A DNA stretch of 64,000 bases from Gemmatimonadota bacterium (GTDB lineage Bacteria; Gemmatimonadota; Gemmatimonadetes; Gemmatimonadales; GWC2-71-9): the NCBI GenBank assembly GCA_003222035.1, contig QHUS01000058.1:1-64000 (forward strand), given 5' to 3'. Each line of letters begins with the position of its first letter. Positions within the stretch are counted from its first letter, which is position 1. Positions 34,883 through 46,739 of this stretch are shown here, one piece after another. Below the pieces are notes generated by a model that ran no database searches, was not told the DNA's origin, and was given only the letters and a program-made list of their open reading frames with translations. The position numbers and the translations under genes were made by a program.

Positions 34883-37266
34883 TCAGAAGAAGTTGCCCAG
34901 CTTGAAGTGCAGCTTGAACCCCGGATCGGGATTCCCGAAGGCATCCGTACGGTCGAAGCCGTATGCGAGGTCGATGCCGATCGGTCCCAGCGGCGAAATG
35001 ATGCTCATGCCGACACCCGCGCCGCGGAACAACCGGGTCGGGTCGAACTGACCAGCAGTCGCCCACACGTTGCCGGCATCGATGAACGCCGACATGTAGA
35101 ACATCTGCGAGAGTCGCACCCCGAACTCACCGGTCATCGCCAGGTACGCCTGCCCGAACGACGCGGCGGTCGCCTGATTGGACGCCGCGGGAGCATAGCC
35201 GTGCGGGGTGATGGAAAACTCGTCATAGCCGCGCAGCGGAATGCCGTACTGTACGCCGCCCATCGTGAAGAGCTGGTCGAAGAAGGGGGAGTATCCGAAC
35301 ACGAACCCCGATCGCGTCGAAAGGCCCATGACCAACTTGATAGGTGCCGAGTTGGTCGAGCCGCCCAGCTGGCCGACGGGGGCATACCACCGGCCTTCGA
35401 GGTCGAGCCGCTGGAAATCACCGGAGCCCCCGAGCGGGCCACCCGATTGCGAAATGCCGATCGAATGCATGGTGCCCGCGGTCGGGAACGGTAGGTCGAT
35501 GCGCGTATCGCGCAGCAGCGACATTCCAAGGGTCGACCGGACGCAGTTCTGGCAGGTCAGCGCGGCGGTGGTGATGCTCCCGCCGATGAATGTCTGCTCG
35601 TCGATCCCGTAGGAAACGAACAGTCGGGTGTAGCGGTCGTTGAAAACCGGGAATCCGAGCTGGAGGCTGCCGCCGCGGCGGTGCACCGTGCCGAGGTCCG
35701 CAATCGTGTACCGCAGTCGGCTGTTGTGCAGGTCGAGCGTTCCCGAGATGCGAGACTCTCGAATGGCGGGATCGGTGTAGGTGATGGCAAAGTCACTGAT
35801 GTTCTTGCCGAACTGCCACTGGAAGTGGCCCTTCTTCCCCTGCCCGAACAGGTTCGGCTCGTCGAGCCCGAGGAAGCCGCCGACGCCGGTCCCCTGCCCG
35901 ACCGAGGCGCCGAAGTTGATGTTGCCGGTGTGCTTTTCCGTCACCCGAAAGATGACGTCGATGTCGCCTTGATCGTTGGCGGGACGGGTGTCGGGAAACG
36001 GCAGCGGCTGCTGGAAGAAGCCGAGGTTCGAGATGTTCTGGTACGAGTGAAGGAGCGCGTCCTGGCGGAACACGTCGCCCGGGAGTAGCACGATCGCCTC
36101 GCGGATGACGCGCTCGTGGGTCACGTCGTTCCCCGCGATCTCGATCTTGTTCACGATGGCCGGCTGGCCTTCGTTGATGGACCAACGCAGGTCCACCACC
36201 GGCTGGCCGTCGGCCCCCCGGCGTCGGATGACCTCGGAACGGATGTTGACGTAGATGTAGCCGTTATTGTAGTAGAGGGTCCGGAGCCCCTGCGTGGCGT
36301 CGTCCCAGTGCGCCTGGTTGAAGTAGACCGGCCCCTGCGCGGCTCCCCCCAGGCCGAGGAACCCGCTGTGGTCACCACCCTTGAACGGGTAGAGCTGCTG
36401 CAGATCCTCCGTGGAGAAGCGCCGGTTGCCCACGATCTCGAAGGTGCCAACGCGATACGCCTCGCCTTCGCTCATCTGCACGCGCAGCGTCGCCTTGCCG
36501 GTCGTGTCGTTGACGACCAGCGTGTCGTCGAGCACCTGGAAATCCACGTAGCCGCGGTCACCGTAGTGCTTGGGGAGCCGCTCCTGCAGGTCTTCCCGCA
36601 CTTTTTCGTCGTCGTACTCACCCGAGCGGAACCACCAGAACCCCTCGGGCCGGGTCTTCATCTGGTCCACCAGCTCGGCGGTCGGGAGATGCGTGTTCCC
36701 CGCGAGCTCCACTCGCGACACGGCCACCCGGTGGCCTTCGTCGATGTCGAAGATGACCCGGACGCGGGCCGAGTCGTCCTCGTAGACGTCGATGACCTTC
36801 ACCTGCGCGAGGTAGAACCCCTGCGCCCGGTACAGCGAGTCGATGCGGCCGCGGGCTCGGGCGACGGCCGCGGGGTCGAGCGGCCGGCCTTCCGCCAGCT
36901 GCGCCTTGTCGCGTACGCTGCCTTCGGACACCTTGTCCACGCCGCGCACCGCCCACTTCAGGAGGATCGGGCGCTCGTGCACGCGGATCACGAGGAGCTG
37001 GCGCCCCTGCCCCGTGTCCTGCGCCACGCGCACGTCCGCGAACTGACCGGTGCCGTAGAGGGCCTGGATGGCGCGTTGGACGTCGCGGTAGCCGAGCGGG
37101 CGGCCGGGGCTCAGGCCGCTCTGCTCGAGCACCTGTTTGCGGTCCACGCGCCGCAAGCCCAGGACGACGATGGAATCGGGAGCCACGGCGGCTTCCCCCT
37201 GCGCGCGCATGGCGCGCGGGGCGACCACGACCGAAGCCAGCGAAATGACGACGGGAAGCTTGCGAA

Positions 37267-37270
<4 letters not shown>
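34883..37270 (-). CDS. bamA: Outer-membrane protein assembly factor BamA
   Basis: Central barrel of the outer-membrane protein insertion machine. 795 residues: N-terminal signal-like segment, about five POTRA domains (roughly 30-450; for example VLGLRRVDRKQVLEQSGL, VNKIEIAGNDVTHERVI), then the 16-strand barrel ending PGFKLHFKLGNFF with the C-terminal aromatic typical of outer-membrane barrels. The lid-loop motif of BamA is normally VRGF; here the region reads IPLRGYDEF. The GTG (37270) overlaps the clpC stop as GTGA, tying it to the stress-protease genes. Confidence 0.96.
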
Positions 37271-39750
<2,480 letters not shown>

Positions 39751-39781
39751 CTACCCCGCCTCCTCCTCCCTCACGCCGCCC

Positions 39782-40855
39782 TCACGCCGCCTCGGTTTCC
39801 AGAACGCGACGCACATACGCAGCGCGCACCGTCGGCAACGCGGGATCACCGATCTGGCGTCCCTCGAGTGCCGCCAGGTGCGCTGGCTGGGTGTAAATCA
39901 GCAGCTTGTTCAATGTGTATACACTCAAGCTGGGGATCAGATTCAGTCCGACGCCCAGCCGCACACCGCTTAAGAGGTTCATCGTCTCTTCGAACGTCAA
40001 CTTCCGTGCGTACTTAAGCAGTCCGTATGCCCGCCAGGTCTTGTCCGCCACTTCGTCCGGCGCCGTCCTTAACAGCACATCCCGTGCCTGCTCTTCGTAC
40101 TCGATCACCTGTCGGACGATCTTCCCCAGATGGTCGAGCAACTCGTCCTCTGACTTGCCCAGGGTCGTCTGGTTCGACAACTGAAAGAAGTTCCCCACCA
40201 CCTCACTCCCCTCCCCGTACAACCCACGGAAGGTGAGCCCCACCTGGGTAAGTCCCTGCAACACCTTGCCGACTTCCTTGGTCAAGACAAGACCCGGCAA
40301 GTGGATAAGTACGCTCGCCCGCAGCCCTGTCCCGGCATTGGTCGGACAAGAGGTAAGATAGCCAAATTCCCGGTGAAACGCGAAGGGCAGCAGGTGTCCG
40401 AGGTCCGCGTCGAGCCCCTCCAGCGCGGCGTAGGCGTCCTCCAGGGCGAATCCCGAGCGCATTCCGTGCAATCGCAAGTGGTCTTCCTCGTTGACCATTA
40501 CCCCGACCGAGCCCTGCACCACCAGGGCGGCGCCCGGTCGCGGCCGCGCCTCGCGGTCCAGGCCCGCCAGCTCCTTGGAGACGAGGTGTCGCTCGTGCAG
40601 CAGCTGGCGGTCGACCCGCTCCAACTGGTCCAGGCGGATCGTCACGGCGCCCCGCAGCAGGTCGCTCGCCGCACTCGCTTCCTCCACGCGGGTCAGCACG
40701 GCGGTCCGGTCGGCGTCCTTGGCCCGCTGGCCGAAGACGTAGCCTTCGAGATTGCGGGCGAGCCGGATCCGCGTGGACAGCACGATACCCGACTTGGGCC
40801 CGGATGCGTCGAGCCAGGCCACCCCGCCATCGGGAAGCAGCGAGAGGTCGATCAT
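39782..40855 (-). CDS. mcsB: Protein-arginine kinase McsB
   Basis: Phosphorylates arginine residues, marking proteins for ClpCP. 357 residues of the phosphagen-kinase fold: STRIRLARNLEGYVF, VNEEDHLRLHGM with the catalytic Glu, CPTNAGTGLRASV, and the McsB-specific GEGSEVVGNFFQLSNQ and TLGKSEDELLDHL. The C-terminal RDxxRA phosphoarginine-binding motif of Bacillus McsB is not clearly present (region reads LPTVRAAYVRR). The ATG (40855) overlaps the mcsA stop as ATGA. Base composition of the 3' half is a little less GC-rich than its neighbours. Confidence 0.94.
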   Translation of the reverse strand: MIDLSLLPDGGVAWLDASGPKSGIVLSTRIRLARNLEGYVFGQRAKDADRTAVLTRVEEASAASDLLRGAVTIRLDQLERVDRQLLHERHLVSKELAGLDREARPRPGAALVVQGSVGVMVNEEDHLRLHGMRSGFALEDAYAALEGLDADLGHLLPFAFHREFGYLTSCPTNAGTGLRASVLIHLPGLVLTKEVGKVLQGLTQVGLTFRGLYGEGSEVVGNFFQLSNQTTLGKSEDELLDHLGKIVRQVIEYEEQARDVLLRTAPDEVADKTWRAYGLLKYARKLTFEETMNLLSGVRLGVGLNLIPSLSVYTLNKLLIYTQPAHLAALEGRQIGDPALPTVRAAYVRRVLETEAA

Positions 40856-41349
40856 TCGAGGACCCGGATGCGATCGCGCAGCTCGGCGGCGAGCTCGAAG
40901 TTCTCGTTCTCGACCGCGCGACGGAGCTGCTCCTTGAGATCCAGCAGCTGGATGCGTGGATCGGCCGCGCCCTCGGCGCCGGGCGGGGCGTAGCGCTCGC
41001 CCACGTGCTGGCTCGAGCCGTGCAGGCGGCGCAGCAGGTCGCGCAGGTGCGGCGCGAACGAATCGTAGCACTGCCCGCACCCGAGCCGCCCCGATTCCCG
41101 AAAGTCCTTGAGGGTGCTGCCGCACGCGGCGCAGCGCAGGCCGTCGGCGGGCGTGGGCAGCACGTTGCCGCCCTTCCCGATCATCCCCTGCAGGAAGCCG
41201 CCGAGCGGCGTCTTCAGCACCGCGGCGCCGGTTTCGACGCCCTTGAGCTGCGCGCACTGCTCGCACAGGTGGAGCGTGACTTTCGAGTCGTGCTCTACCT
41301 GGGTCAGATTGATGACCGCGTCGCGCTCCTTGCAGTTGTCGCACAGCAT
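40852..41349 (-). CDS. mcsA: McsA-like activator: zinc-finger and UVR-domain protein
   Basis: Partner and activator of the McsB kinase in Firmicutes. 165 residues: four CxxC motifs (CDNC, CEQC, CAAC, CGQC) forming two zinc-binding modules, and a C-terminal UVR helix pair (QLLDLKEQLRRAVENENFEL and following, about 135-165). Domain order and length match McsA. The ATG overlaps the lolD stop by one base. No ctsR repressor gene accompanies it, unlike the Bacillus operon. Confidence 0.9.
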   Translation of the reverse strand: MLCDNCKERDAVINLTQVEHDSKVTLHLCEQCAQLKGVETGAAVLKTPLGGFLQGMIGKGGNVLPTPADGLRCAACGSTLKDFRESGRLGCGQCYDSFAPHLRDLLRRLHGSSQHVGERYAPPGAEGAADPRIQLLDLKEQLRRAVENENFELAAELRDRIRVLE

Positions 41350-42050
41350 CAGGGTATCGCGTCCACCGAGCCGACCGCCGCCAGGCGACCGTCCTCGAGC
41401 ATCAGGATCCGATCCGCGCGGCCGGCGAGCTGCCGATTGTGGGTGACGACCACGACCGCCGTCTCGTATTCCCGGGCCAGGCGAAAGAACACCTCGTGCA
41501 GCCGGTCTGCGTTGGCGTGGTCGAGGTTGCCCGAGGGCTCGTCCGCGAGTACCAGACTCGGGTCGTGCACCAAGGCGCGCGCCACGGCGCAGCGCTGCTG
41601 CTCCCCTCCGGACAACTCCGGGGGCCGGTGCGCCATCCGTCCGGCGAGCCCCACGAGGGAAAGCAGCTCCTCAGCCCGCGAGCGGGCGTGGCGCGGCCGC
41701 ATCCCCCCGATCAAGAGAGGCATCATCACGTTCTCCAACGCCGAGAATTCCCGCAAGAGATGATGGAACTGAAAGACAAAGCCTAACTTACGATTCCGCA
41801 GCTCGGCGAGGGCGGCGGCATCCAGGTCGGCGTAGCGGGAGCCGTCGAGCCACACGTCCCCCGCGGTGGGCCGGTCGAGGGCGCCGAGCAGGTGGAGCAG
41901 CGTGCTCTTCCCGGCGCCCGACGCGCCCACGATCGCCACGAACTCGCCGCGGCGCACCTCGAGCTCGGCCGCGCGCAGCACCTCGAGCGGCTGGCCATCG
42001 CCACCGGCGAACACCTTGCGGATCCCGCGCGCTTCGAGCAGGGCGGTCAT
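41349..42050 (-). CDS. lolD: ABC transporter ATP-binding protein, LolD type
   Basis: ATPase of the lipoprotein-releasing complex. 233 residues with Walker A GASGAGKST, Q-loop FVFQFHHLLREF (characteristic of LolD/MacB-type ATPases), signature LSGGEQQR, Walker B LVLADEPSG and the switch His in VVTHN. It starts with an ATGA overlap at the permease gene, so the two form one transporter. MacB/FtsE-like alternatives are less likely because the partner permease is LolC/E-like. Confidence 0.9.
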   Translation of the reverse strand: MTALLEARGIRKVFAGGDGQPLEVLRAAELEVRRGEFVAIVGASGAGKSTLLHLLGALDRPTAGDVWLDGSRYADLDAAALAELRNRKLGFVFQFHHLLREFSALENVMMPLLIGGMRPRHARSRAEELLSLVGLAGRMAHRPPELSGGEQQRCAVARALVHDPSLVLADEPSGNLDHANADRLHEVFFRLAREYETAVVVVTHNRQLAGRADRILMLEDGRLAAVGSVDAIP

Positions 42051-43201
42051 TCGTAGCGGATGGCGGTCACCGGCTCGAGCCGCGCCGCCTGCAACGACGG
42101 ATACAGCGGGGCCAACGTGGCCACCACCAGGCTCGCCACGATCACCACGAGCACGTCGAGGGGCTGGCTGTGCACCGGCAGGTGATCGATGAAGTAGATC
42201 GACGGATCGATCGCGATCCAGTGACCCCGATTCACCATGGTACCGACGATCAACCCCAACACCACGCCGAGCACCGTACCCGTCAGCCCGACCAGGATGC
42301 CCTGCGCCAGGAAAATCCGGCGGATCGCCGCCTGTTTCAGTCCCATCGCGAGGAGGATGCCGATTTCCCGGGTCTTGTCGCGCACGGCCATTGTCAGCGT
42401 ACCGACCACGTTGAACGCGGCCACGACGCAGATCAGGAACACCACCAGCGCCATCGCGAGTTTCTCGAGCTCCAGGGCCGAGAAGAGAGAGGCGTTTTGT
42501 GACTGCCAGTCGAGGGCGCGGTAGGGATAGCCCAGTCGTCCCTCGAGGGCCACGCCGAAGGGCCGCGCCTGCGCCGGGTCGGTGAGCCGGACCTCGATTC
42601 CGGTGACTGCCGTGTCGAGTCCGGCAAACCGCTGCGCCACCCGGCGGTCGAGCGCCACGTAGCTGTTGTCGTACTCGTACATCCCGGTGTCGAAGATGCC
42701 GGTGACCTCGAAGCGATGGAACTTGGGTACGTACGCGCCGAGACTCGGGTTGAACTTGGCACCCGCGGGCGCGACCAGTGTCACCACGTCGCCGGGGAAG
42801 GCGGTGAGCTTGGACGCGAGGCGCGCACCGAGCGCGATCCCACCCTCCACGTCCCCGTGCGTGGGTTTGAACGTCAGATCACCCTTGGTGAAATGCCGCG
42901 CGAAGGTCGTGACGGCGCGTTTGCCGGTATCGGGATCGACGCCGTACACGACGACCCCCTCGGCGTAGTCGTGTCCCGCGGAGATGAGTCCCTGCGTCAA
43001 CACGAACGGTGCGGCCGCGGCAACGCCCGCCGTGCGCCGCACCTCGCCCACCACGTTCCGCCAGTCGTCGAGCCGCAGTCCCTCACCGTAGGTGAGCACG
43101 CGGACGTGCGGATTCGCGACCAGGATCTTGTCTCGCAGGTCCTCCTGGAGCCCGTTCATCACGCCGAGCACCACCACGAGCGCCATGACCCCCACGGTCA
43201 C
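42047..43201 (-). CDS. lolC: LolC/LolE-type lipoprotein-release permease, apparently 5'-truncated
   Basis: FtsX-superfamily inner-membrane permease. Visible are the end of helix 1 (VGVMALVVVLGVMNGLQ), the large periplasmic domain (about 30-220) and three C-terminal helices (ALVVFLICVVAAFNVVGTL onwards) with the KTREIGILLAMGL motif typical of LolC/E. Normal relatives have about 30 more residues before VGVMAL, including a cytoplasmic segment and the first half of helix 1. Here a TAG stop lies immediately before GTG 43201. Either a deletion, a sequencing error, or reinitiation after a 39-codon frame explains this. Confidence 0.8.
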   Translation of the reverse strand: MTVGVMALVVVLGVMNGLQEDLRDKILVANPHVRVLTYGEGLRLDDWRNVVGEVRRTAGVAAAAPFVLTQGLISAGHDYAEGVVVYGVDPDTGKRAVTTFARHFTKGDLTFKPTHGDVEGGIALGARLASKLTAFPGDVVTLVAPAGAKFNPSLGAYVPKFHRFEVTGIFDTGMYEYDNSYVALDRRVAQRFAGLDTAVTGIEVRLTDPAQARPFGVALEGRLGYPYRALDWQSQNASLFSALELEKLAMALVVFLICVVAAFNVVGTLTMAVRDKTREIGILLAMGLKQAAIRRIFLAQGILVGLTGTVLGVVLGLIVGTMVNRGHWIAIDPSIYFIDHLPVHSQPLDVLVVIVASLVVATLAPLYPSLQAARLEPVTAIRYE

Positions 43202-43321
43202 CTAGCGCAGCGTAAGCCAGAGATCGAGCGGCGAGGGCCAGTTCGTGGCCACGACGACGACGGCGACGAGCGCGGCGACGCCCAGCAGGCCCTGGAGGAG
43301 TGTGATGGCGTGACCGTTCAT
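43202..43321 (-). CDS. 39-codon hydrophobic frame, probable detached 5' part of lolC
   Basis: The ATG (43321-43319) overlaps the lysS stop as ATGA, the junction style used throughout this operon. It encodes one strong membrane helix (LLGVAALVAVVVVATNW) followed by PLDLWLTLR and TAG. The end resembles the first cytoplasmic residues of LolC proteins just before their missing segment, so the pair 43321-42047 probably descends from one gene. It could also be an independent small membrane peptide. Confidence 0.35.
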   Translation of the reverse strand: MNGHAITLLQGLLGVAALVAVVVVATNWPSPLDLWLTLR

Positions 43322-44790
43322 TCGGGCCGCAGCATGGGGAACAGGATGACGTCGCGAATATGGGATTGATCCGCCAGGATCATCATGAGGCGGTCGAGGC
43401 CCAATCCGACGCCGCCCGTCGGCGGCATACCGTACTCGAGGGCCCGGACGAAATCCTCGTCCAGCTGTTGCGCTTCCTGGTCCCCGGCGGCGCGCAGCCG
43501 GGCCTGCTGCTCGAACCGCCGGCGCTGCTCCTCTGGATCATTCAGCTCGCTGAACGCGTTCGCCACTTCCCGCTTGTGGATGAACAGCTCCCAGCGCTCC
43601 ACTCGCGTGGGATCGCCCCGCTTGAGCTTGGCGAGCGGCGACAGCGCCACCGGGTAGTCAAGCACGAACGTGGGCTGCACCAGGGTGGGCTCGACGTAGT
43701 TCTTGAACACCTCGTCCACGAGCTTGGCACCCGACAGCTGGTCGGCTTCGGGAACCTCCTTGCGCTTGAGCGCGGCGCGCAGCTCGGTCTCGCTGACCCG
43801 GGTCAGGTCGATTCCGGCCGTCTCCTTCACCAGAGCGTAGTAGTCCTTGCGCGCGAATGGCCGCTTGAAGTCGAGCGTCGCGCCGTGTCGCTCGAGCGTC
43901 GTCGTACCGAACAGCTCGTGCACCATCCCCGCGAGCAGCTCTTCCGTGAGCTGCAGTACGACCTCGTAATCGGCGAACGCCTCGTACCACTCCACCATGG
44001 TGAACTCGGGGTTGTGGAACCGCGACATCCCCTCGTTCCGGAAGTCGTGCCCGATTTCGTACACTTTCTCGAGCCCGCCCACGATGCAGCGCTTGAGATA
44101 CAGCTCGTCGGCGATCCGCAGGTAGACGTCCGTGTCGAGCGCCTCATAGTGGGTCTTGAACGGCCGCGCCATGGCCCCCCCGTACAACGGCTGCAGCACC
44201 GGCGTTTCGACTTCGACGTACCCGCGGCCGTCGAAGAACTTTCGCACGTACGTCACGACCCGCGCGCGCAGCTGGAACCGCTCTCGCGCATCCGGATCCA
44301 CGGCCAAGTGGGCGTAGCGCTGCCGGGCCCGCAGCTCGGGATCCGCGAGGTCACCATGCCGCTTGCCCTCCGCATCCTCCTTGCCGAGGGGCAGCGGGCG
44401 CAGTGACTTGGTGAGCAACGTGACGCGCTCCACGCGCAGCGTGAGCTCGCCCGTCTTGGTGCGGAACAACGGGCCTTCGACACCGATCACGTCGCCCAGA
44501 TCGAGGAGCTTCACGAGCTCGTACTGTTCCGCGCCCAGGTTGTCGATCTTGAAGTACACCTGGATTTTCCCCGAGCGGTCCTCGAGGTGCCCGAAGGTGG
44601 TCTTCCCCATGGGACGCAGCAGGATCAGCCGCCCAGCGAGACGGTGCACGGTGGCGTCGTTCTCGCGGAACCCGGCGAGCGCCTCCGCCGCAGCGCCCGA
44701 TCGATCGAACCGGTAGGCGAACGGCGTCACGCCCCGCTTTACGAGCTCCGCGAGCTTCTCGCGCCGCGCCGCCTCCACGAAGCCGGTCAC
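43318..44790 (-). CDS. lysS: Lysyl-tRNA synthetase, class II
   Basis: Charges tRNA-Lys. 490 residues: N-terminal OB-fold anticodon-binding domain (GRLILLRPMGKTTFGHLEDR), class II motif 1 around GYVEVETPVLQP, motif 2 FRNEGMSRFHNPEFTMVEWY, and motif 3 GGVGLGLDRLMM. The GTG (44790) overlaps the prfB stop as GTGA. Confidence 0.97.
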   Translation of the reverse strand: MTGFVEAARREKLAELVKRGVTPFAYRFDRSGAAAEALAGFRENDATVHRLAGRLILLRPMGKTTFGHLEDRSGKIQVYFKIDNLGAEQYELVKLLDLGDVIGVEGPLFRTKTGELTLRVERVTLLTKSLRPLPLGKEDAEGKRHGDLADPELRARQRYAHLAVDPDARERFQLRARVVTYVRKFFDGRGYVEVETPVLQPLYGGAMARPFKTHYEALDTDVYLRIADELYLKRCIVGGLEKVYEIGHDFRNEGMSRFHNPEFTMVEWYEAFADYEVVLQLTEELLAGMVHELFGTTTLERHGATLDFKRPFARKDYYALVKETAGIDLTRVSETELRAALKRKEVPEADQLSGAKLVDEVFKNYVEPTLVQPTFVLDYPVALSPLAKLKRGDPTRVERWELFIHKREVANAFSELNDPEEQRRRFEQQARLRAAGDQEAQQLDEDFVRALEYGMPPTGGVGLGLDRLMMILADQSHIRDVILFPMLRPE

Positions 44791-45894
44791 GCCACCTTGC
44801 TCCCGAAGCGCTTGAGATACGCCTCGATGAACGGGTCCAGGTCGCCGTCCATCACTTTCTGCACATCCGCCACCTTCAACTCCGTGCGGTGGTCGTTCAC
44901 CATGGTATACGGCTGGAACACATAGGACCGGATTTGGTTGCCGAACGCGATGTCGGTCTTCTGCTTGTCGACTTCCGCCTTTTTCGCCTCGCGCTCCTCC
45001 ACCGCCCGCTTGTACAGCCGCGCCTTCAACATCTTGAGCGCCGTCGCCTTGTTCTTGAACTGGCTGCGCTCGTTCTGACACTGCACCACGATGCCGGTCG
45101 GCAGGTGGGTGATGCGGACCGCGGAAGACGTCTTGTTGACGTGCTGCCCGCCTTTCCCCGAGGCGCGGTATACATCGATCCGCAGATCGTCGTCGCGAAT
45201 ATCGATCTCGATGTCCTCGTCTACCACGGGATAGACGAACACCGATGCGAACGAGGTATGGCGGCGCGACTGCGCGTCGAACGGCGAGATTCGCACCAGC
45301 CGGTGAACCCCCTTCTCCGCCTTGAGGAGCCCGTAGGCGTATTGCCCGCTGATCTGGATCTCGGCGGACTTGATGCCGGCTTCTTCTCCCTGCAGCAGAT
45401 CCAGCACCTCGACTTTGAACCCGCGGCGCTCCGCCCAGCGCGTGTACATGCGCATGAGCATTTCGGCCCAGTCCTGGGACTCCGTGCCACCGGCACCGGA
45501 ATGGATGGTCAGCAGCGCGTCCCGTCCGTCGTCGGGACCCTGCAACATGTGCTGCAGCTCCAGCTGCTCGATCTCCGACTCGAATTCCGAGAGGTTCTGC
45601 TGCTGTAGTTGCTCCAGCGTCGCGTCGGCCACCGGTTCGGCCTCGTGCAGCTCGGCCAGCTCCAGCTCGTCGCGCACGCGCTTCTGGAGCGCACGGTAGG
45701 GGTCGACCCAGCGTTTGAGCTGCTTTACCTCCTCCACGGCTTTCCGAGCCCGCTCGGCGTCGGCCCAAAACCCGGCGTCCCCCATGGTGCGCTCCAGCTC
45801 CGCCAAACGCCGGCTCTTCCCCTCGACGTCAAAGGAAGCTCCCGAGGTCCGTCAGACGACGCTCGAATTCCTTGAAGCGGTCGGAAAGTCCCAT
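44787..45894 (-). CDS. prfB: Peptide chain release factor 2, expressed through a programmed +1 frameshift
   Basis: Terminates translation at UGA and UAA. The reading starts at ATG 45894 (21 codons, ending G-S-F-L), meets an in-frame TGA at 45831-45829, and after a +1 shift on CTT continues as D-V-E-G-K to the end, giving about 368 residues. Visible are the UGA-recognising SPF tripeptide (VRISPFDAQ), the catalytic GGQ in SGKGGQHVN, and GAGGTESQDWAEM. The arrangement is the classical RF2 autoregulation, where low RF2 promotes frameshifting. Without the shift only a short peptide is made. Confidence 0.96.
45829..45843 (-). promoter_or_regulatory. prfB programmed +1 frameshift signal
   Basis: Minus strand reads GGGAGC-TTC-CTT-TGA-C: the slippery CTT codon (45834-45832) followed by the in-frame stop TGA-C, with a Shine-Dalgarno-like GGGAG (45843-45839) four bases upstream of CTT. 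This matches the E. coli AGGGGG-UAU-CUU-UGA-C element, with a weaker internal Shine-Dalgarno. Confidence 0.88.
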
Positions 45895-45915
45895 GTCTCG
45901 TTTCCTGAACCCTGT

Positions 45916-45921
45916 AGTATA
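45916..45921 (-). promoter_or_regulatory. Possible -10 box upstream of prfB
   Basis: TATACT on the minus strand, 21 nt before the prfB ATG, in the short gap after the zinc-ribbon gene. No convincing -35 hexamer is seen at the right distance. An AGGA Shine-Dalgarno follows closer to the start. Confidence 0.3.
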
Positions 45922-45923
45922 AC

Positions 45924-46739
45924 TCAGAAGACCTTGTTGCCCCCGGCGAGGATCTCGTTGAGGGCCTCGGCCCAGAACGTGGTAGTCTTGGCGAGCTCCG
46001 CGCCGACCTGCTCCACGTACTCCTGCCAGCTCTTTTCGATCTCGTCCTTGAACAGCTGCGGCAACGTGCCGTCGCGCAGCCCCTGCTGGCGCTTTTCCGG
46101 GTGGTACACGACCAGATCGGAAACCAGAGCGCGCGCGAGCCGGCGCGCCTTCTGCTTCGGATCCTGGACCATGAACGGATTCACCGGACGCAATGGACTG
46201 GCCATCCGCTGACCGGGAGCACCCGTCACTGCGGCCGGCGCGCTCGGAGCGGGTGACGGCGCGGCCGGTGCACGCGGCGCTGCGGTGGGCGGCGCGGGCG
46301 GCGCGGGCTGCGCGGGTGTCGCGGGCCGCAGCGTGGGCGCCGCGGCCGCGGGGGGCGATGGAGGAGAAAGCGGAGCTGGCGGCCGCTGGCGAGCGGCACC
46401 AGGCGCCGGCATGGCGGTGGGCGCCGCGATCGGTGCCGAAAAGCGTGGCATGGCGGGCGGCCGGGGCGGCATGGGCGCTGGGGTCGGCGCCGCCGGGGCC
46501 TTGGGCGCCGGAGCAGGTGGACCCGGAGCGGCGGGAGGCGGTGGCGGGGCTCCAGGCCGCGCAGCTGCAGGCACGGCGACCGGGGAGGAGAGGGGGGATG
46601 GGGGGGGCGTGGCGCCCGCATTCGGATTCACGGGGAAGACCGCGCTGCACACGGCGCAACGCGCACGCACGCCGCCGAGGGGAACCTTGCCCGGGTCCAC
46701 CCGATACACCGTCTCGCACGACGGGCAGGTCACATTCAT
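45924..46739 (-). CDS. Zinc-ribbon (MJ0042-type) protein with Pro/Ala-rich linker and conserved C-terminal domain
   Basis: 271 residues in three parts: an N-terminal zinc-ribbon (residues 1-38, MNVTCPSCETVYRVD then CAVCSAVFPVN, the MJ0042/zinc_ribbon_5 pattern), a roughly 130-residue linker almost entirely Pro and Ala, and an 80-residue charged helical domain (DPKQKARRLARALVSDLVVYH at its start). The C-terminal domain recurs behind MJ0042 ribbons in other phyla but its role is unknown. The ATG (46739) overlaps the GGDEF gene stop as ATGA. A regulatory or scaffolding role is plausible; there is no membrane segment. Confidence 0.8.
   Translation of the reverse strand: MNVTCPSCETVYRVDPGKVPLGGVRARCAVCSAVFPVNPNAGATPPPSPLSSPVAVPAAARPGAPPPPPAAPGPPAPAPKAPAAPTPAPMPPRPPAMPRFSAPIAAPTAMPAPGAARQRPPAPLSPPSPPAAAAPTLRPATPAQPAPPAPPTAAPRAPAAPSPAPSAPAAVTGAPGQRMASPLRPVNPFMVQDPKQKARRLARALVSDLVVYHPEKRQQGLRDGTLPQLFKDEIEKSWQEYVEQVGAELAKTTTFWAEALNEILAGGNKVF

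Noticed and set aside
39782-40855. Horizontal transfer of mcsB suggested by slightly lower GC
   Set aside because: The shift is small and local, and the gene is overlapped by mcsA and fits the operon; not enough to support transfer.
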